A stretch of 64,000 nucleotides of DNA. It comes from Velthaea sp965214335 (GTDB lineage Bacteria; Vulcanimicrobiota; Vulcanimicrobiia; Vulcanimicrobiales; Vulcanimicrobiaceae). The number at the start of each line of letters is the position of its first letter. The stretch's first letter is position 1. The position numbers and the translations under genes were made by a program. The stretch lies in the NCBI GenBank assembly GCA_965214335.1, contig CBDCBO010000005.1, forward strand, positions 186,001 through 250,000, given 5' to 3'. Positions 1 through 11,000 of this stretch are shown in pieces. Under the pieces are notes generated by a model. That model was not told the origin of the DNA. It saw only the letters and a list, made by a program, of their open reading frames with translations, and searched no databases.

Positions 1-222
1 GCGACATTTTGACGACGGCTTGACCTTCGTGCCGCTGTGCGGCGTGGGGCGTACGGGTGAATGCGACAGCGAGACCGGCCGGCTTGGGGCGCCGGCCCGC
101 GCGCGAACCGATCGCGGCGTCGCGGCCGGCTCAAGTATCCGGAGCAGCGGTGAACGACAGCTCAGACGCCGAGACCGCGCCGGACGGGTCGCCCGCTCTG
201 CGCAAGCGAACTCCGCGGTTTG
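1..222. other. window edge, no confident gene
   Basis: One plus-strand frame is open from the window edge to a stop at 221-223 and another ends at 248, but neither translation resembles a known family. A GTG at 150 with a GGAG about five bases upstream could start a 32-residue peptide ending at 248, overlapping the methyltransferase start. The stretch may be the tail of an upstream gene or just leader sequence; I cannot decide between them. Confidence 0.2.
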
Positions 223-819
223 ATGAACCGGAAGTCAGCGTGGTTTAACGCATTCGTGTTTGGGCGCCGCGGAACGCTTCTCGCAATCCCCGCCGTCGGG
301 CTCGCCTTCGCGGGGAAACCGAGCGCGTTTTCGATTGCCCTGGGCCTGCCGCTGGCGTTCACGGGTGAAGCGGTGCGCGCTTGGGCGGTCGGTTATTCCG
401 GCGCGACCACTCGCTCCAACGCCGTTGAAGCGCCGGCTTTAGTCACCGCCGGACCGTACGCGTACGTGCGCAATCCGCTCTACCTCGGCAATTTTGTAAC
501 CGCCACCGGCTTTGCTATCGCCTTCACGGGCGCCAATACGCCGGCTGTCCGGGCGCTGCTGGTGACCGGCTCGCTGGCCGCAATGCTTGGCGTGTACGCG
601 GTGATCGTTCCGCACGAGGAAGCGTATTTGCAGTCGACGTTCGGCACCGCTTTCGAGGAGTATCGCAGCCGGGTGCCGCGCGTTTTTCCGGCGCTTGAAC
701 CCGCCGCCGAACAATTCGGGTCGTACGATCCGTCCGTCATCGGCCGCGCCGAATCGCGGACGTTCATTACTTTGGGTGCAATGCTCGTCGCACTCGCACT
801 CAAGGCGCTGCAAGCGTAG
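223..819 (+). CDS. isoprenylcysteine carboxyl methyltransferase-family membrane protein
   Basis: This is a 198-residue integral membrane protein of the ICMT/phospholipid methyltransferase-like superfamily, which uses S-adenosylmethionine at the membrane. The signature is visible: a YVRNPLYLG segment near residue 85 (the RHPxYxG-type motif) and a C-terminal block with HEEAYL, an FG.AFEEY stretch and VPRVFP. Hydrophobic helices occupy roughly residues 12-50 and 90-140, and a last one sits at the C-terminus. I chose ATG 223 over the adjacent TTG 220. The substrate cannot be read from sequence; bacterial members methylate lipids or remain uncharacterised. The CDF exporter follows after a six-base gap, so the two are probably co-transcribed. 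Confidence 0.75.
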   Translation: MNRKSAWFNAFVFGRRGTLLAIPAVGLAFAGKPSAFSIALGLPLAFTGEAVRAWAVGYSGATTRSNAVEAPALVTAGPYAYVRNPLYLGNFVTATGFAIAFTGANTPAVRALLVTGSLAAMLGVYAVIVPHEEAYLQSTFGTAFEEYRSRVPRVFPALEPAAEQFGSYDPSVIGRAESRTFITLGAMLVALALKALQA

Positions 820-825
820 GTCCCC

Positions 826-1803
826 TTGTCCCAGGACGCCGCCGGCCACGATCACGGCCACAACCATGACGATGACCATCATCATGACAATGGTGCAACC
901 GGTCACGATCATCGTTCGGCCGGCCCCGAAAAGCTCAAGCTTGCGTTGATCGGCACGGCGCTCGTCGCCGCGCTCGAAATCATCGGCGGGTTTCGGTCCG
1001 GCTCGCTCGCGTTGCTTTCCGATGCCGCCCACGTGTCGATGGACGTGGTCGCGCTGGCGATCGCTTTTGGTGCCAGCCTGCAGGCGACGCGGCCGGCAAA
1101 CCTGCGACAAACCTTCGGCTTCGCGCGGCTCGAAATCTTGGCGGCGCTGGGCAACGGCGGCTTACTCTTCGGCGTCACCATCGCAATCGTGATCGAAGCA
1201 ATTCGCCGGTTCGCCGCGCCGGTCGAACCGCAAGGTCAGATCATGCTGATCGTCGCGGCGATTGGGCTGGTCGTGAATCTTGCGATCGGCTTCATGCTCG
1301 TGCGCGGCGCCCACGGCAACCTCAACGTGCGCGCCGCCGTGCTGCATGTGGCAGGCGACGCGCTGGGCGCGATCGCCGTCATCTTCGGCGGCGCACTCAT
1401 TCTTGGAACGCACGCAGCGTGGATCGACCCGGCGCTGTCGCTGCTGGTCTCGGCAATCATCGTTTTCGGCGTGATCGGGATTATGCGTCAAGCCGGCCAT
1501 GTGTTGCTGGAGAGCGCGCCCGACCATGCCAAAATACCAAACGTGCGCGAGCGAATTCGCTCGTTCGATGGCGTGGTTGACGTTCACGACCTGCACGTCT
1601 GGACCATTGGTTCGGGATCGCATGCGCTCGCTGCGCACGTCGTGTTACACGATCGGCGAATTAGTGAAGCAACCGCCGTCTTGCAACATATCGACCGGGC
1701 CATGCGGGCTGAATTCGACATCTCGCATGTTACCGTGCAATTTGAATGCGAAACGTGCGATCCGACCGACAACATCGTGTGTACCCAGGTCGTCGCGCGC
1801 TGA
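826..1803 (+). CDS. cation diffusion facilitator (zinc-type) exporter
   Basis: This is a 325-residue CDF antiporter expected to export Zn2+ or a similar divalent metal across the inner membrane in exchange for protons. The first 30 residues are strongly histidine/aspartate rich (HDHGHNHDDDHHH), a typical cytoplasmic metal-loading tail. Helix 2 carries the LLSDAAHVSMD motif and helix 5 carries HVAGDALG. Together these supply the HxxxD pairs of the transport site that characterise zinc members. The C-terminal cytoplasmic domain has the usual DVHDLHVWTI sequence. The start is a TTG at 826, the first in-frame codon before the His-rich tail. Its length is normal for a CzcD/ZitB-like protein. Confidence 0.93.
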   Translation: MSQDAAGHDHGHNHDDDHHHDNGATGHDHRSAGPEKLKLALIGTALVAALEIIGGFRSGSLALLSDAAHVSMDVVALAIAFGASLQATRPANLRQTFGFARLEILAALGNGGLLFGVTIAIVIEAIRRFAAPVEPQGQIMLIVAAIGLVVNLAIGFMLVRGAHGNLNVRAAVLHVAGDALGAIAVIFGGALILGTHAAWIDPALSLLVSAIIVFGVIGIMRQAGHVLLESAPDHAKIPNVRERIRSFDGVVDVHDLHVWTIGSGSHALAAHVVLHDRRISEATAVLQHIDRAMRAEFDISHVTVQFECETCDPTDNIVCTQVVAR

Positions 1804-1853
1804 CGCTCGAGTTGCGGGAGCGGGCCCGCGACAATCGAATTAGCGAGCGTACT

Positions 1854-3194
1854 ATGAACTCTCACACCGTTGTCCTTTCCGTCGCACGCACGCCGTTCGG
1901 CCGGCTGGGCGGAGCGCTCGCGCCGCTCGGCGCGACGACGTTGGGTGGGGAAGCGTTGCGCCATGCTGTTGCGCGCGCGGGAGTCGATCCGGCCGACGTC
2001 GAGCACGTCATCATGGGACTCGTCGTTCAAGCCGGCGTCGGTCAAGCGCCGGCGCGGCAAGCGGCATTCAAGGCGGGGCTGGCCAAGACCACGACGGCCG
2101 ATACGCTCAACAAAGTCTGTGCCTCAGGCATGCTGGCCGTTGCCTATGCGACAAAGTCGATTAATGCGGGTGACGCCCGGGTGATCGCCGCGGGCGGCAT
2201 GGAGTCGATGTCCAACGCACCGTATCTGCTGCCCGGCGCGCGCACCGGATATCGCTTCGGCGACGCGACCGTGCTCGACGCGATGATTCGCGACGGGTTG
2301 TGGGATTATTACTTCAACGAAGCGATGTCGACGTCGAGCGCCAAAGTCGCCGCCGAACTCGGCATCACGCGCGAAGTGCAAGACGAGTTCGCGTACAATA
2401 GTCACGTTCGCGCGCGCGACGCACATGATGCCGGCCATTTCGATCGCGAGATCGCGCCGATTAATGTGGCGACGAAAGCGAAGGGTAAAATCGTCGTCGA
2501 CGCCTTGCCGGTCGTCGCGCGTGACCGCGTTCCGGCCGGCGTGGGCGGCGGCGCCGCGGGCGGCAGCGTTTGGGACCATATCGCGCCCAAGAACATGATT
2601 GCCGACCCGCAGCAATATTCGCCCTACATCACCGGCGACGTTGCCTTCACGCGCGTGGAACGCGACGAGCCGGTGCGCGCTGATGCCTCGCTCGCTGCGA
2701 TGACGAAGCTCAAGCCGATTGATGCCGGCGGAACGATTACGGCCGGGAACGCGCCGGGCGTGAACGACGGCGCGGCGGCACTGGTGCTCGCGCACGAAGA
2801 TTACGCGCGCGCGAATGGACTCGAAGCGCTCGCCACGATCGTCGATCACGTCAGCGTCGGCTGGGATCCGCCGTATCTGGCGCTCGTGCCGGCGATGGCG
2901 GCGCAGAAATTACTCGATAAGCACCATCTCGCGACGGGCGACATTGCGGTTTGGGAATTTAACGAAGCGTTTTCCGCCGTTGCGTTGACGTCGGCCGGCC
3001 GGCTCGGCTTGGACATGAGCGTCGTCAACACGCAAGGCGGGGCGGTCGCGATGGGCCATCCGATCGGCGCGTCGGGTGCGCGGATCGTCGGGACGGTGGT
3101 GCATCAATTGCTGCGCCGCGGCGGTGGCTACGGCATCGCGGCAATTTGTAGCGGCGGCGGCCAAGGCGACGCGGTGCTCGTTCGCGTCGGTTAA
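1854..3194 (+). CDS. acetyl-CoA acetyltransferase (thiolase) with extra loop
   Basis: This thiolase condenses or cleaves acetoacetyl-CoA or a longer 3-ketoacyl-CoA. The active-site set is complete: nucleophilic Cys89 in NKVCASG, the histidine of GHPIGASGARI and the second cysteine of CSGGGQGD near the C-terminus. The protein has 446 residues against about 390-400 for ordinary thiolases. The excess lies at about residues 217-267, between the KGKIVVDALP and DEPVR blocks, and is Gly/Ala rich then polar. ATG 1854 is chosen because the family N-terminus (VVLSVARTPFG) begins directly after it. 3-hydroxyacyl-CoA dehydrogenase and acyl-CoA dehydrogenase genes follow, placing it in short-chain acyl-CoA metabolism. 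Confidence 0.9.
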   Translation: MNSHTVVLSVARTPFGRLGGALAPLGATTLGGEALRHAVARAGVDPADVEHVIMGLVVQAGVGQAPARQAAFKAGLAKTTTADTLNKVCASGMLAVAYATKSINAGDARVIAAGGMESMSNAPYLLPGARTGYRFGDATVLDAMIRDGLWDYYFNEAMSTSSAKVAAELGITREVQDEFAYNSHVRARDAHDAGHFDREIAPINVATKAKGKIVVDALPVVARDRVPAGVGGGAAGGSVWDHIAPKNMIADPQQYSPYITGDVAFTRVERDEPVRADASLAAMTKLKPIDAGGTITAGNAPGVNDGAAALVLAHEDYARANGLEALATIVDHVSVGWDPPYLALVPAMAAQKLLDKHHLATGDIAVWEFNEAFSAVALTSAGRLGLDMSVVNTQGGAVAMGHPIGASGARIVGTVVHQLLRRGGGYGIAAICSGGGQGDAVLVRVG

Positions 3195-3419
3195 AGACGG
3201 TGCCCGATCAGTGCACTCCCGTTCATCTCGCCCACATTTCGTCGAATCGACCCCAGCGGATGTTGACGAACGGCTTGGCGCAGACCGAACGCCGATTTGT
3301 CGAGCGCAGCCGAGTCAAGTTTGCGAGTGCAACGAAGTGCGTTCCCAAGCTACGGGTGATTCGGAATGAGCCTGAGCTCGTCCGTGCGTTAACGGCATTG
3401 CAATGAAGAAAGGGTCGTT

Positions 3420-4309
<890 letters not shown>

Positions 4310-4313
<4 letters not shown>

Positions 4314-5479
4314 TCGCGGCGGATCGCGTCAATCTGTTCGAGGTAACCGCCGATCAGCGCGCCATCGGCGCGCTGGCGCGTGAGTTCGCGCAAGGAAAAA
4401 TCGCGCCGTTCATCGAGCGCTGGGATCGCGAACACACCTTTCCGCGCGAGCTGTATACCGAACTCAACGCCGTCGGTTTGATGGGGATGCTCGTCCCCGA
4501 AGAATTCGGCGGCGTCGCGACCGACTATGTCAGTTACGCGCTCGCCATCGAAGAATTAGCGAAGGTCGATGCCGGAACCGCGGTCACCGTGTCGGTGCAC
4601 TCGATGATTTGTGCCGCGATCGCGCACGCCGGGTCGGCGGTGCAAAAAGAAACGTGGCTGGCGAAAATCGGGACGGAAGATTGCATCGCGGGTTTTGCGC
4701 TGACCGAGCCGGATGCCGGCTCTGACGCCGCGGCAATCCGCGGTAGCGCCCGGCGCGAGGGCGAGAGCTACGTGCTCGACGGCCGCAAGCAATGGTGCAC
4801 GAACGGCAGTTACGCCGGCGTTGTCATGGCGATGTTCCGGACCGGAGAAGCTGGTTCCAAAGGCATTTCCGCCTTTCTCATCGACCCCGCGACCGCCGGC
4901 GTGACGATCGAGAAAGTCACCCAGAAACTTGGCATTCATACGAGCAACACCGTCGATCTGGCCTTCAGCGACGCGCGCGTGCCGGCCGACATGCGGTTGG
5001 GCCGCGAAGGCGATGGGCTTTCGTCGGCACTTGAAACGCTGACCGCCGGCCGGATTGGAATCGCCGCGCAGGCGGTCGGCATTCTGGCGGCGTGCCTGGA
5101 AGCGTCGGTAAAGTTCGCTAAGGAACGCACCGCCTTCGGCCGGCCCATTGGGGCCTTCGAGGGCATCTCATTCAAAATCGCGCGCATGGCAACGGATCTC
5201 GATGCCGCGCGGCTGCTGGTGTATCGCGCGGCGGCCCTGGCCGATGCCGGCCGGCCTTTCGCGGTCGAAGCAAGTAAAGCCAAATTGTTTGCTTCCACGG
5301 CTGCGCGAACGCATGCATCCGAAGCCGTGCAGATTCACGGCGGTTACGGCTACACAACGGAGTTTCCAGTCGAGCGGTATTATCGCGATGCCAAGATTAC
5401 GGAAATTTACGAAGGCACATCGGAAATTCAACAGATCATCATAGCCCGCAGCATGCTCGGACGTTTGAACGCAACCTGA
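4310..5479 (+). CDS. acyl-CoA dehydrogenase (short-chain type)
   Basis: This is a 389-residue FAD-dependent acyl-CoA dehydrogenase introducing the alpha-beta double bond into a fatty acyl-CoA. It shows the first family signature (FALTEPDAGSDAA, around residues 130-142), KQWCTNG, and the C-terminal signature IHGGYGYTTEFPVERYYRD. The catalytic base is the Glu of IYEGTSEIQ. Length and motif set suit a butyryl/short-chain enzyme, but chain length cannot be assigned from sequence. It begins at GTG 4310 inside the preceding stop. No enoyl-CoA hydratase or electron-transfer flavoprotein gene lies next to it. Confidence 0.93.
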
Positions 5480-5685
5480 TCGCAACGCGACAATCGTGTG
5501 TGGCTCGCCGGTTGAACTGCACGCGGTTTGACAGCGTAGTGCTCGCACGCAGGCATCGCCGAACCGTAGGCGGACGCGCGAAGCGCGACGCGCGGCGGCC
5601 GCTCGAGTAACATATTGGGCCAAGCTTCGAGGGCGGTGACTGTGTGAGGCGAACTCGCGAGCTGAAGATGTAACGTTTTCCAGAT

Positions 5686-5708
5686 CCGTCCCGGGCTATC
5701 CGGGACGG
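5686..5708 (+). promoter_or_regulatory. perfect stem-loop in the sucC leader
   Basis: A nine-base perfect inverted repeat (CCGTCCCGG, five-base loop, CCGGGACGG) ends 28 bases before the sucC ATG and just upstream of its GAGAGGA ribosome-binding site. There is no U-tract after it, so it is not a standard terminator. It may be a leader hairpin affecting mRNA stability or translation. Confidence 0.5.
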
Positions 5709-5736
5709 CATATTCGTGAGAGGACCTTTGTACGGC

Positions 5737-6906
5737 ATGAAGCTGATGGAGTATCAGGGGAAAGATTTATTCCGCCGCGTCGGCATTCCGACGCCGCGCG
5801 GAACGTTCGCGACAACGGCCGGTGATGTCGCGGCATTTATCGGGGCCAATCCGGGCTCGTGGGTCCTCAAGAGTCAAGTGATGATGGGCGGCCGGGGCAA
5901 AGCCGGCGGAATCAAATTTGCCGACGATGCGACGCAAGGCGACGAACTTGCCAAGGAACTCATCGGCAAAGTGCTGCGCAATGTCCAAAACCCCGACGGC
6001 GAGGAAGTCAAGTCGTTGCTCGTCGAGGAGAAAGTCGCGATCGCCAGCGAGGCGTACGTTTCGATCACGATCGACCGGGCCAAGAAGCAACCCGTCATCA
6101 TGGTCACCGCGCAAGGCGGGATGGACGTTGAAGAAGTCGCCGCCGAACAGCCCGATGCGATCGCGTATTACTGGATCGATCCGGCCGCGGGCTATTCGCC
6201 CTACATGGCGCGCGAGCTGGCGTTCGCGGCAAAATTACCGGCCGGTTATCATAAAGCATTTCCCAAAATCGTCGGCGCCCTTTACGCTTGTTTCATGACC
6301 TACGGCGCACTGCTCGTCGAGATCAATCCGCTGGTGTTGACGATAGACGGCAATGTAATCGCATCCGACGCGAAGGTCGATCTCGACGACAACGGCTTGT
6401 ATAAACATCCCGATATCGCCGGTTGGAATAAGCAGACTCCCGCCGACGAGGACCAGGCGGCGGCGGTCGCGATCGGACTCGGTATGTCCAACTACGCCAA
6501 GCTCGACGGGTCAATCGGCGTCATCGCCAACGGCGCGGGTCTGGGCATGGGCACGATGGACGCCATTCGCAGCGCCGGCGGCGCGGCGGCGAACTTTCTC
6601 GATATCGGCGGCGGCGCGCAAGCCAAACTCGTCAAAGACAGCTACTCGCTCGTCGTGAGCGATCCCAAAGTCAAGGCGTTGTTCATCAATATTTTCGGCG
6701 GGATAACGCGCGGCGACCAAGTCGCGCGCGGGATCGTCGAGGCGTTGAGCGGCGACGATCTGCGCAAAGTTCCACTGGTCGTGCGGCTGACGGGGACGAA
6801 CGCTAAAGAGGGTCTTGAAATACTTGCCGCGGCGGGTTACGTGCCGGTCGAGACGATGGACGAAGGCGCGGCCCGAGCCGTCGCTCTCGCGCAAGGAGCC
6901 AATTAA
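5737..6906 (+). CDS. sucC: succinyl-CoA synthetase beta subunit (ADP-forming)
   Basis: This 389-residue beta subunit of succinate-CoA ligase pairs with SucD to convert succinyl-CoA to succinate with ATP or GTP formation. It opens with MEYQGKDLFRRVGIPTPRG, the standard N-terminus, followed by the ATP-grasp block (VLKSQVMMGGRGKAGGI). EINPLV, DAKVDLDDN and the C-terminal NIFGGITRGDQVA loop are all present. I set the start at ATG 5737 by alignment with the family; in-frame GTG 5716 and TTG 5728 are possible but would add residues not seen in homologues. sucD follows two bases later. Confidence 0.96.
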   Translation: MKLMEYQGKDLFRRVGIPTPRGTFATTAGDVAAFIGANPGSWVLKSQVMMGGRGKAGGIKFADDATQGDELAKELIGKVLRNVQNPDGEEVKSLLVEEKVAIASEAYVSITIDRAKKQPVIMVTAQGGMDVEEVAAEQPDAIAYYWIDPAAGYSPYMARELAFAAKLPAGYHKAFPKIVGALYACFMTYGALLVEINPLVLTIDGNVIASDAKVDLDDNGLYKHPDIAGWNKQTPADEDQAAAVAIGLGMSNYAKLDGSIGVIANGAGLGMGTMDAIRSAGGAAANFLDIGGGAQAKLVKDSYSLVVSDPKVKALFINIFGGITRGDQVARGIVEALSGDDLRKVPLVVRLTGTNAKEGLEILAAAGYVPVETMDEGAARAVALAQGAN

Positions 6907-6908
6907 CA

Positions 6909-7790
6909 ATGTCGATTTTGCTCGATAAAAATTCAAAAGTAATCGTGCAGGGTATCACGGGGCGCGAGGGCGCGTTTCATACGAGCCGCATGCTGGCCTA
7001 CGGCACAAACATTGTCGGCGGCGTGACGCCTGGTAAGGGCGGAACCACGATCGAGTCCGGCCAGCCCGTGTTCAATACGGTGCACGAGGCGGTGAACTCC
7101 ACGGGGGCCACGCATTCGATCGTTTTCGTGCCTCCGTTCGCCGGAGCCGACGCCCTGTGGGAAGCGCACGCGGCGGGGATCAAACTCGCGGTCTGTATCA
7201 CCGAGGGCATCCCGGCACACGATATGCTGCGCGTCGTTGCGACGACTCCCGGCATGCGGATCATCGGCGGTAATTGTCCGGGCCTCATTTCGCCCGGCAA
7301 ATCGCTCGTCGGGATCATGCCGGGCCACATTTTCAGCGCCGGAAACGTCGGCATGATTTCGCGCTCGGGCACGCTGACGTATGAGATTGTTGATGGTCTC
7401 ACGCGCGCCGGCTTAGGTCAATCGACCTGTGTCGGTATCGGCGGCGATCCGATCATCGGTACGACGTTCGTTGACTGTCTGCGCGAGTTCGCGCGCGATC
7501 CGCAAACGTACGCGCTGGTCGTGGCCGGCGAAATCGGCGGTTCCGATGAAGAAGACGCCGCGCTGTTCATTCGCGAGTTTATTGCCGACAAGCCGGTCGT
7601 CGCGTTCATCGGCGGCCGTTCGGCGCCCAAAGGGAAGCGGCTCGGCCATGCCGGCGCGATTATCTCAGGCAACACCGGGACGCCGGAAAGTAAGGTCGCG
7701 GCGTTCGCTGCAGCGGGTGTGCCGGTCGCCGATCGGCCGTCGGAGATACCGCGGATGCTGGCCGAATTAATGAAGAGCGTGCCGGTGTAG
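6909..7790 (+). CDS. sucD: succinyl-CoA synthetase alpha subunit
   Basis: This 293-residue alpha subunit carries the CoA-binding fold and the phosphohistidine. The N-terminal VQGITGREGAFHT is the nucleotide/CoA motif. GGNCPGLI, ISRSGTLTYE and GIGGDPIIGT follow in the usual order. The C-terminal GKRLGHAGAIISG contains the phosphorylated His. It sits two bases after sucC with a CAAGGAG ribosome-binding site. Together the pair serves the TCA cycle and could also process the succinate/succinyl-CoA generated by the polyamine route encoded elsewhere in this window. Confidence 0.97.
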   Translation: MSILLDKNSKVIVQGITGREGAFHTSRMLAYGTNIVGGVTPGKGGTTIESGQPVFNTVHEAVNSTGATHSIVFVPPFAGADALWEAHAAGIKLAVCITEGIPAHDMLRVVATTPGMRIIGGNCPGLISPGKSLVGIMPGHIFSAGNVGMISRSGTLTYEIVDGLTRAGLGQSTCVGIGGDPIIGTTFVDCLREFARDPQTYALVVAGEIGGSDEEDAALFIREFIADKPVVAFIGGRSAPKGKRLGHAGAIISGNTGTPESKVAAFAAAGVPVADRPSEIPRMLAELMKSVPV

Positions 7791-8072
7791 CGAGGCCGCG
7801 CGCGGGCTGCTCGCAGGTTAGCGTGTGCGTGGTCCGCGCCGGTTTTTTCAAGCGTGCGCCCGCGTCAGGCGTTTACTTTGACGGGCGGTTCTCAGCTTGG
7901 CCAAAGGAATGCGGACTTCTTGTCCATATACGGTCTTCCAGAACAACTCTCGCGGACGGACGGCGTCTCGGACTACCCCAGATAGTACTTTCCGGGCTCT
8001 TCTTTAAGAGGGCCGAATTGGCAGTTCCGTCGAGGTTGAATCCCTTCGTCGTGTCAGGATAAGGACAACTCT

Positions 8073-11000
8073 ATGGCTTATTGGCTTCGGCCATTTCGGG
8101 TATTCGCCGCGGTGGCGCTCGTGCTCTCGCTCCTCTGTCAGGGAACATTCGTTCTGGCAGGTACGACCGGAAGTTTGAGCGGTGTTCTCACCGACGCGGC
8201 CACCCATCGACCGCTAGCGGGCGCGAAGATTACGGTAGCAAGCCCGTCTCAGAGCGCCTCCGTTACGTCGGATGGCAGCGGTCATTTTGCGTTTCTGGCG
8301 CTGTCGCCCGATACGTATGCACTCAGCGTGACCCTGCCGGGCTACGACAATTCGTCGGTCACCGGCGTCACCGTCATCGCGGACTCGGACCGGACGGTCA
8401 ATGTCACTTCCAGCAAAACGTTGCAGACGATCGGTAAGGTCACCTCGCGTGCCTCAACCGATCTAGTCAAGCCGGGCACGACGGCGGACGTGTATTCCGT
8501 CGATCCCGTCGTGCAAGACAAAGCGTCGGCGCTCGGCGGTGGTAGCGGCTTGAACACTGCGTTCTCGGCACTTGCAACAGTTCCGGGTGTATTTGTTTCG
8601 GCGGGTGCCGCTGGTTATAATAATTTCGCCGGCTTAAGCATCCGCGGCGGCGACTACGATCAGGTCGGCTATGAAATTGATGGTGTACCCGTCAACCGTG
8701 CGTTCGACCAATATCCGTCGGGAACGGAGTCGTCTCTTGGTCAACAGGAGCTGCAAGTGTATACCGGAGCCGCTCCTGCGAACGCCGAGGGTCAGGGATT
8801 GTCCGGTTTCGTCAACCAAGTCATTCGGACCGGAACGTATCCTGCGTCATCCACGCTCACCGGCGATCTTGGTGGACCGGCGTATTATCACAAATTCTCA
8901 GCTGAAACCGGCGGTGCAACGCAAAGCCGGAACTTTTCGTATTACATCGGCTTGGGCGGATACAATCAAGATTTCCGCTACGGCGACCAATTCAACGGTG
9001 GCGGCATAAGTCAATTGTATGGTACGCCGATCGCACCGTGTTCCGGAGTAGCGAACCCAACGCCGGCCCTCGTACCGTCCTGCTTCACCAATGGCCAACC
9101 GAATTATAATAATGGTCCGGGCGGCTTTGTGCTGGGCGGCTACAACCTTTTCGGTCAGTCAAGCATTGCGGATCGCGATAGCGTCTTCAACCTCCACTTT
9201 GGTTTGCCGCACAAGAACGGTACCAAGGACGACATTCAACTGCTGGCGGTGATCAATCACCTCGCAACCTCATACTACGATTCGACCAACGACCAAGGCG
9301 GAGCGGCGTACGTGAACGCGATTGGCCTTGGTCAACCGACGTTCTTTGGTGGCTACCAATATAACGGTCCGACCGGCGTGACATTGCCGGCAAATTACCA
9401 AGCGCTGACGTCGCAATATCTATTTCCTAAACAAGGTTCGAACATCGGGTATGGTGGCGTCATTCCGGCTGATCAGCGCGACGGAATCAGCAATGACCAA
9501 AACATCTTCAAGGCGCAGTACACGCATGCAATCGGAACAAACGCGATCCTGAAGCTGTACGGCTATACCTACTATTCGGACTGGCTTCAGAATGGTCCGC
9601 AGTCGTTGTATGCGGACTATTTTGGCCCGTCATCCGCCGATTACGAACTCTCCTCACATACCCGCGGCGTGAGTGGAACGTTCACCGACCAAATCGGTTC
9701 GAACAATCTCCTCAACCTGCAAAGCTCATATACGACCGCATCGACATTGCGTGATAACAACACGCAAATGTTGAACTCGAGCGGAGCGCGATCGATTATT
9801 GGTGTTCTCGTCGACCCGTCGAACGGCGCCGACGGACTTTGTTATACCGCTGCCGGCGTCGCGACGACTTGCACGCGTAGTTCTGGTGCACCGAATCAAC
9901 CGCTCTTCGCGACGACGTCGGAAGCATTCGGCGGCACGATTGCGCCGGCACCCGCTGGTCTCCAGTACCTTGTGACAGGTAACGGACAATACGCGACATA
10001 CAATACGGTGAGCCCGAAGTTTACGTCGGTTTCGCTTACGGATACGTATAAGCCAACGTCCAAGCTTTCAATTGATGCCGGCATTCGATACGATCGGTTT
10101 GCCTTTCAAGGTTCGGATACCAGCGGAACGGCCGCTCGGGCGTTTTGGTACAACTCGTTCAATCTCGATACGTGTCTGAATTCGGATCACAAGCTCTTTG
10201 ATAAGGTGATTGACCTCCACTTAGCAACGCCGAAAGCAGCTTGTCCGGTGGGCTACACCGCGGCGAACTTCATCAACCCGAGCGGCATCGTAACCGAAGG
10301 GTATAATGAATATCAGCCGCGCATCGGCGCGACGTACTCCCTCGATCCCAGAACCGTTCTGCGAGCAAGTTACGGTCGCTTCGCGCAAGCGCCGAGCAGC
10401 GCGTATCAGCAGTACAATGCCTTGCAGCAGAATGCTCCGGCCCTGCTCTACGGTACGTACGGCTTCCAAACGTTCGGTTTTAGTTCACCGGATCACACGG
10501 TCGTGCCGCCGACCTCGGATAATCTCGACCTTTCGCTCGAGCGCCAATTTGGGTCCGATACCTCGGTCAAGCTCTCGCCCTTCTATCGCACGACTCAAAA
10601 TCAAATCCAGTCGTTTTACCTCAATCAACAGACGGGCTTCGTTTCGGGCCTCAACGTCGGCAATCAGACTTCCAAAGGCTTCGAGGTCGAACTCGACAAG
10701 GGCAATTTTGCCCGCAACGGTATCGCCGCGAAGCTCTCGCTTGCGTACACATATAGCCGGATCAAATATGGCCCCCTCTCAAACGGCTCATCGATCATAG
10801 CGCCGCTTAACAATCAGATCAAGCAGTACAACGCGTACACGTCGTTCTGCGCAACGAATCCGACTGCGGCACAATGCACCGGAGCGACAACCTCGTCGGG
10901 CAACATGGCAGCACCCTGCTATACGGTCGCTGGTTTGGCTGTGGCAGCGGGAGCTTGTACCAAGAATGACGTTTCCAATCCATATTGGAACGCGCCGGCT

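Noticed and set aside
439..1110. 223-codon minus-strand open frame across the methyltransferase and CDF genes
   Set aside because: Its translation is Arg/Gly/Asp-rich low complexity, and both plus-strand genes have clear family motifs; it is an antisense shadow of high-GC coding sequence.
3195..3419. Short ORFs between the thiolase and the 3-hydroxybutyryl-CoA dehydrogenase
   Set aside because: Two overlapping frames with no ribosome-binding site or motif; probably just spacer.
7791..8072. 79-codon ORF and a T6 run upstream of the first TonB receptor
   Set aside because: The ORF has no family resemblance and atypical composition; the T-run (about 7843-7848) is preceded only by a poor imperfect stem, so I did not call a gene or terminator.
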